From Pseudomonas baetica (lineage in GTDB: Bacteria > Pseudomonadota > Gammaproteobacteria > Pseudomonadales > Pseudomonadaceae): a stretch of 64,000 nt of DNA. The stretch covers positions 62,001-126,000 of the forward strand of contig NZ_JAIHLQ010000008.1 in the NCBI RefSeq assembly GCF_019733355.1, read 5' to 3'. Every line of letters begins with the position of its first letter. The first letter of the stretch is position 1. A model generated the notes under the pieces. It saw nothing but the letters and a program-made list of their open reading frames with translations, searched no databases and was not told where the DNA came from. Below, piece by piece: positions 60,380 to 64,000 of the stretch. The translations under genes were made by a program, and so were the position numbers.

Positions 60380-60408
60380 AAAAACCCGCCTTTGAAGGGC
60401 GGGTTTTT
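60380..60408. terminator. Bidirectional terminator between endolysin and DUF4214 gene
   Basis: An AACCCGCC/GGCGGGTT stem flanked by A5 and T5 on both sides, so it can stop transcription from either direction. It lies 53 bases beyond the stop of the minus-strand DUF4214 gene. Confidence 0.85.
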
Positions 60409-60460
60409 AATTCAACTTGCGACGCGCTGAAGCGCGCCGCAGTTGTCAATCACGCGGCTT

Positions 60461-62269
60461 TTAAGCTACGTGGCTGATAACACCATTTGCGAAGGAAACT
60501 TGCGCGATGTCGGTAACACCAGTCAGAGTGATGACCGAAACTTGATCTGCACTCGAACCGGCCAGGCTGCCGGTCGCTACAGTCGAGCTGCCGAAATCGG
60601 AAGCTTCAACGACAGCTTTAACTACACCAGCGTCTTTGATGAAGAATACTTCCAAAGTGCCGTTTTTGCCGCCAGTCAACAGACCGGTGGTAGCATCATA
60701 AGTGGCAGTGGAATTCAGGCTGTAGCCTTCACCGATGTAAAGCGCGTCACCTTTGTTGAACTGAGTCGAAGCAGTAGCATTGCCGATTGTGAAGTCATCG
60801 GTTGTAACTTTTGCTGCAAAATGGAACAGGTCAGCGCCAGTACCGCCCAAGTTGCTAGCGCCCAAATCTTTGACGTAGTTAGGAACTACTGCTGCATCAG
60901 CAGCATCTTCCAAGGCTTGATGACCATCAGCGATAGCTTGAGCTTTGACAACCAGAGCGTCAGCAGCTTTTGCATCAGCCAAAGTTTTGTCAGCAGCGAT
61001 TTTGTCGCTTACGTCTTGTTTGAAAGCATTACCGGTAGCGCCAGTAATCTCAGCAGCGGTATCCGTTACAGCCTGATCGGCAACGGCTTTAGCGTAATCG
61101 GTAGCAGCCAAAGACTTCAAGGTGCCGAAGTCAGTGGAGTTGTTCAGGAAAGTAGAGAATGCCTTGGAGATTGCTTCGACTTGAGCAGGAGTTTTGGTCT
61201 TGTCAGTCAAAGCGGTGTACAGCGTAGCAGCGTCGGTGACTGGAACAGTCAGACCGGCGTCAGTGTTTGCTTTTGCCAGGGCATCAGTACCGCCAGTTGC
61301 GCCTTTTGCAGCACTGAAGTCAACATCAGTCTTAGCGGTGGCAGAGCTAACAGCAGCACCGTCTGCTTCCTTCAGGCCAGTAGCGGCGGTCAGAGCTGCT
61401 TCAAAAGCAACAGCCTTATCTACGTTGCCAGTTTCTGCTTTAGTGTAAGCAGCACGGGTCGCGATCAGATCAGTAGCTGCTTGGCCAGCGAGGGCTTGCA
61501 AGACACTGGTCGATGCGCCAATGGCTTCACGCAAGTCAAGAGCGTTATTGATTGCTTGATCAACGTTAGCATAGGTCTGATCTTGGCCTGGAGTTGCAGC
61601 AACCAAATCTTCCAGAGTGATTTTCTTGCCAGAAGAAGCGTTCAGGTCAACGACCGCTTTGTTCAAATCGGTCAGTTCGGTAACCTTGCTAGCTTCGAAA
61701 TCAAGTACAGCTTTGTCAGCGAGAGCATCAGCCTTCAGAGCAGCAACGCCAGCTGGGATAGCGATGCCCGACAGGCTGCCGTCTTCAAGCTTAACGATAG
61801 CAGCTGCAACAGAAGCCGAAGTTCCATCAACGCCATCAAGGATAGCAACAGCATCGGCTTTAACGTAGTTTGCGCCGGCAGCGGAGGTGTAGACCTCGGA
61901 AACCAGAACCTTGTTGGTGAGCACTTTAGCGTCTGCGGCGCTTGCGCCGTTAACAAAAGCAGTCAGCAGTTGGTCAGCATTGACGGAAGCGCCAGCGCCA
62001 GTGGTCCAGTAGGTCAGGCCAGCTGCATCCGGAGTACGGCCAAACAGGTTGTTGTAGATCTTGATAACGGTGTCTTGACGCGACAGGCCGGCATAAGCGT
62101 CGGCGTATTCAGGCTGATCGTTTACGAAGTTAGCGCGCAGGTTTTCCAGAGTCAGAACAGCTGGAGTAGCGTTCAGTTCAGCCATCCAGTAGTCCAGGCC
62201 AGCTTTGTCAGCGGCGCGGCCAAGGTAAGCGACATACAGCTGTTGTACTTGTGCGGAAGTAGTAGCCAT
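60461..62269 (-). CDS. Large DUF4214 surface-type protein
   Basis: A 602-residue protein. The ATG at 62269 has GGAGATG upstream. The N-terminal region has two DUF4214 units (VQQLYVAYLGRAADKAGLDY and IYNNLFGRTPDAAGLTYWTT). The middle 300 residues are Ala/Asp/Thr-rich helices of low complexity. The C-terminal 130 residues are beta-rich (FTIGNATASTQFNKGDALYI) and end in ISHVA without a classical signal peptide, which fits a type I-secreted S-layer- or adhesin-like protein. It is read opposite to the tail genes and is a probable moron. The region is less GC-rich than the rest, which suggests separate acquisition. Confidence 0.82.
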   Translation of the reverse strand: MATTSAQVQQLYVAYLGRAADKAGLDYWMAELNATPAVLTLENLRANFVNDQPEYADAYAGLSRQDTVIKIYNNLFGRTPDAAGLTYWTTGAGASVNADQLLTAFVNGASAADAKVLTNKVLVSEVYTSAAGANYVKADAVAILDGVDGTSASVAAAIVKLEDGSLSGIAIPAGVAALKADALADKAVLDFEASKVTELTDLNKAVVDLNASSGKKITLEDLVAATPGQDQTYANVDQAINNALDLREAIGASTSVLQALAGQAATDLIATRAAYTKAETGNVDKAVAFEAALTAATGLKEADGAAVSSATAKTDVDFSAAKGATGGTDALAKANTDAGLTVPVTDAATLYTALTDKTKTPAQVEAISKAFSTFLNNSTDFGTLKSLAATDYAKAVADQAVTDTAAEITGATGNAFKQDVSDKIAADKTLADAKAADALVVKAQAIADGHQALEDAADAAVVPNYVKDLGASNLGGTGADLFHFAAKVTTDDFTIGNATASTQFNKGDALYIGEGYSLNSTATYDATTGLLTGGKNGTLEVFFIKDAGVVKAVVEASDFGSSTVATGSLAGSSADQVSVITLTGVTDIAQVSFANGVISHVA

Positions 62270-63108
62270 TACAGGTTCATCTCCAATATGAGTCGAAAAT
62301 TCCAACACAGGCTTCCATCTGGATAAAAGGCCAACCGACCTTCAGCCTGATGCCATCCCTAAAAAGGTGGCGATTTGTGACAGCAAAAAATGCTGACATC
62401 TTAGTCAGCTACGAGCGAAGCGGTATTTGTTACCTTAACTCCAATCCCATAGCGGACAGTTGCTCGCGGATCATACATGGCAAAATGGCTTCATCACAAT
62501 AGGAAAAAACCATCACTGCATGACACGTCACACCTGTATCGCCCCATCCATCTCAAACTTGAGAACGGACATCATGAAAGATCGCAAACGAGCGAAAGTG
62601 GTTCAAAAAAATCTACTAGGTGCATAAAAGCCGCGGTGCAGGTGGGTTTTCGACGAGCCACTTTCCTTCAGTCGGTTGGATAGGGCGTGAGCAATTGCTC
62701 CGTGCGTCAAAAACATTTGGACAAAAATTGATCAGGGAAGAGTGTATTTGTACAAACTTTGATCAGCACTAAATGTGTGTGTACAAAATTTGAGCGGAAA
62801 TTATTTACTGGGTTCATCACAAGTCGTAGGGGTGGTCTGGGTCCGCAGACATGTGAAATTGCTCGCCCATGGAAGGCTCCCGATGTCACCGCAGATCTGC
62901 GCATCAAGTATTCTCGCCTTCTCCTGACAGGCTCCGCCAGGGTGAGCTGACGCAACGAACTGGTTGCATATCCCCCGCTGCGAAATCATCGCGGTTATAA
63001 GGTGGGCAGCCAGTGGGAGGCTCTGCGCGGGGCGTGTAGCGCACTACATACCACTACAAATGCTGTCATTAAGCTGGCATAACCGAGCCAAAACCACCCA
63101 TTCAGGCA
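62270..63108. other. Right-end prophage spacer without clear genes
   Basis: About 840 bases. Short frames exist (for instance 62477-62683) but none has protein-like composition plus a ribosome-binding site. The region holds the promoter of the DUF4214 gene, the 31-bp periodic repeats at 62716-62796, and presumably an attP arm next to ssrA. Confidence 0.5.
62716..62796. repeat. Three direct repeats at exact 31-bp spacing
   Basis: The 19-mers TTTGGACAAAAATTGATCA, TTTGTACAAACTTTGATCA and TGTGTACAAAATTTGAGCG start at 62716, 62747 and 62778. The 31-bp period is about three helical turns, so proteins would bind on one face. They could be integrase arm sites or the remnant of a transposon end. Confidence 0.7.
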
Positions 63109-63142
63109 CAAAAAAGGCACTTGCGGTAAACGCTAAGTGCCT
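63109..63142 (-). terminator. Current ssrA terminator
   Basis: An AGGCACTT/AAGTGCCT stem with a 12-base loop, followed on the minus strand by U6. It begins 18 bases beyond the ssrA 3' end and was brought by the prophage. Confidence 0.8.
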
Positions 63143-63159
63143 GATTTGTATAGCTTGTT

Positions 63160-63191
63160 TGGTGGAGCCGGGGGGATTTGAACCCCCGTCC
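63160..63191. repeat. Attachment site copy inside ssrA
   Basis: The 32-base 3' end of ssrA, identical to 23653-23684. Integration here keeps the tmRNA gene intact. Confidence 0.92.
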
Positions 63192-63552
63192 GCCAGTACT
63201 CCGCTGTCGGTACTACATGCGTAGCCGTGTCTATTAAGTTAACCCTCAGCGACCCGACGGGCAGGGTGCTTTGGGCGAGTTGTGTAAGTTTTAGCCGCTT
63301 CGTCCACAACGTACTGCACGGCGATTCTGTTCTATATGACAATCATTTTGGGTTTACAGACATCCCCTGATGATTGCTGGACCCGAAGGTACCAGAAGGG
63401 AAGGCTAAGGCTGCTTACGCAGCGAGAGCGTATTCCCCGTAGGTTTCGTCATTGGCAACTATAAGAAGTTGCAACAGTGGATTTACGAGTTCTGTTACCA
63501 ACTCGGCATGCACCTAAAGTTTCGCAACCGGCGTCGAATCCTAAACGGCCCC
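63160..63552 (-). ncRNA. ssrA: tmRNA
   Basis: A 393-nt tmRNA. The 5' end GGGGCCGTTTAGGATTCGAC and the 3' end with TTCAAATCCCC and CCACCA (encoded) form the tRNA-Ala-like domain. The tag frame reads ANDETYGEYALAA and ends in TAA. tmRNA rescues ribosomes stalled on broken mRNA and tags the peptide for proteolysis. The gene is intact despite prophage insertion at its 3' end, because the last 32 bases are supplied by the element. Confidence 0.96.
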
Positions 63553-63619
63553 GAACTCATTGCTCTGTACATCTTGATGAGCAACAAGCCTGCGCAGTGT
63601 ACGCCAAACGACAGGGGAA

Positions 63620-63639
63620 GGCCAACCCGAAGGTTGGCC
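63620..63639 (-). terminator. Hairpin between the host gene and ssrA
   Basis: A perfect 8-bp stem GGCCAACC/GGTTGGCC with CGAA loop, ten bases after the stop of the 63649-63927 gene, followed on the minus strand by UUCCCCU. Probably its terminator. Confidence 0.65.
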
Positions 63640-63648
63640 ACGCTGTCA

Positions 63649-63927
63649 TTAGTTGGCGGGTTCGTTGGCCAGATTGTCTACGCGTTGCAGCGCTTGCGTG
63701 GCCGAGGCGATGCATTTCTTGTCATCACCCGCTTTTTGCGCCATCTCCGCGTCGCCCTGCATGCGCTTGATGTCCATGGTGGTGTTTTCCGACGTGGCCG
63801 GGAGGGACGTGACCTTGTCTTTGAGTTCTTGCAGTTTTGAGGTGCACAGATCGTTGTCCGCAGCAAACACGGGGGAGGCCAGCAGTGCGGCGGAAATAAA
63901 CAAACCAGCAAAAGCAGTGCGTTTCAT
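63649..63927 (-). CDS. Small periplasmic protein of the host chromosome
   Basis: A 92-residue protein from an ATG at 63927 with AAGGAGA upstream. The signal peptide MKRTAFAGLFISAALLASPV ends at VFA|AD. The mature part is helical with two cysteines (DLCTSKL and DDKKCIAS), perhaps a disulfide. No family name is certain. It lies just upstream of ssrA, outside the prophage, so it is core-genome DNA. Confidence 0.82.
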   Translation of the reverse strand: MKRTAFAGLFISAALLASPVFAADNDLCTSKLQELKDKVTSLPATSENTTMDIKRMQGDAEMAQKAGDDKKCIASATQALQRVDNLANEPAN

Positions 63928-64000
63928 GGGTATCTCCTTGAACAGTTGGTCTCGGTGCTGCCGGACGATCTGGCGGCTCTGCCGAGGTCGGAACAAGCCA

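Larger units (their letters stand above)
23653..63191. mobile_element. Complete HK97-head, long-tailed prophage integrated in ssrA
   Basis: The element is bounded by 32-bp direct repeats of the ssrA 3' end, with the integrase next to the left repeat. The order is integrase-excisionase, leftward early genes, CI/Cro switch, replication, Q, lysis, terminase, head, tail, fibre, endolysin and a putative conversion gene. Every module expected of a temperate siphovirus is present and uninterrupted, so it may be inducible. The tape measure of 1932 residues implies a long tail. Confidence 0.92.

Noticed and set aside
60443..62326. A 627-codon open frame on the plus strand over the DUF4214 gene
   Set aside because: The minus strand has DUF4214 motifs, a good start site and protein-like composition; the plus frame is Ser/Cys-rich and arises from repetitive codon use in the true gene.
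62477..62683. A 68-codon plus-strand frame near the prophage right end
   Set aside because: Its composition is unlike protein (His/Lys/Ser-rich) and there is no convincing ribosome-binding site.

Overview
The window comes from a Pseudomonas chromosome, probably the fluorescens/syringae/putida side of the genus. The main evidence is a complete tmRNA gene (ssrA, minus strand, 63160-63552) whose reading frame gives the tag ANDETYGEYALAA. The phage and accessory families (DUF3077, a DUF6555-like protein, a Cys-rich small zinc ribbon) are also typical of Pseudomonas.

The 3' end of ssrA has been used at least twice as an integration site. A 32-bp copy of the ssrA 3' end lies at 23653-23684. Between it and the intact gene is a 39.5-kb siphophage-type prophage with its own tyrosine integrase at 23840-25036. 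Directly left of the displaced copy is a second, unrelated P4-type integrase (22212-23468), which belongs to a genomic island running leftwards out of the window. Prophage and island are therefore stacked in tandem in one site, and each brings its own terminator next to the ssrA end.

Island (1-23.6 kb). It starts with a cut-off gene and a divergent three-gene set: an unknown protein, a RecB-like nuclease/DEDD exonuclease/SF1 helicase fusion, and an ankyrin protein. A WYL regulator follows, divergent from a small membrane coiled-coil protein and an ADP-ribosylglycohydrolase, then a small zinc-ribbon protein. The most striking part is a minus-strand operon (18394 down to 8687) of four dynamin-like GTPase genes. 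The first is a 1238-residue fusion of a patatin phospholipase to a dynamin-like GTPase with a glycine-zipper membrane segment, and the second carries Sel1 repeats. I infer a membrane-acting immunity system related in spirit to bacterial dynamin (Leo/Eleos-type) systems, with a lipase built in. A broken WYL-type regulator sits at its head. A degraded IS region (19.7-22.2 kb) follows, in which nested terminal repeats enclose a further membrane GTPase and a second copy of the zinc-ribbon gene.

Prophage (23.65-63.19 kb). The leftward early block holds integrase, excisionase, small genes including an Arc-type repressor, a CsrA homologue and a TerB-like protein, a LuxR-type HTH protein and a CI repressor. 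The rightward block holds Cro, a run of genes with 4-bp stop/start overlaps, Rha, a replication initiator with iteron-like repeats, a DnaC-like loader, a DnaB-like helicase and antiterminator Q. Next come a tRNA-Ser-like gene, HNH genes, holin and spanins. An HK97-type head and a long non-contractile tail module follow: terminase, portal, protease, capsid, connectors, tail tube, a chaperone with a canonical -1 frameshift site, a 1932-residue tape measure and tip/fibre genes. A SleB-type endolysin lies far from the holin. A large DUF4214 surface-type protein on the opposite strand sits at the right end and is a candidate lysogenic-conversion gene.

Right of the prophage are ssrA and one small periplasmic protein gene of the host chromosome.
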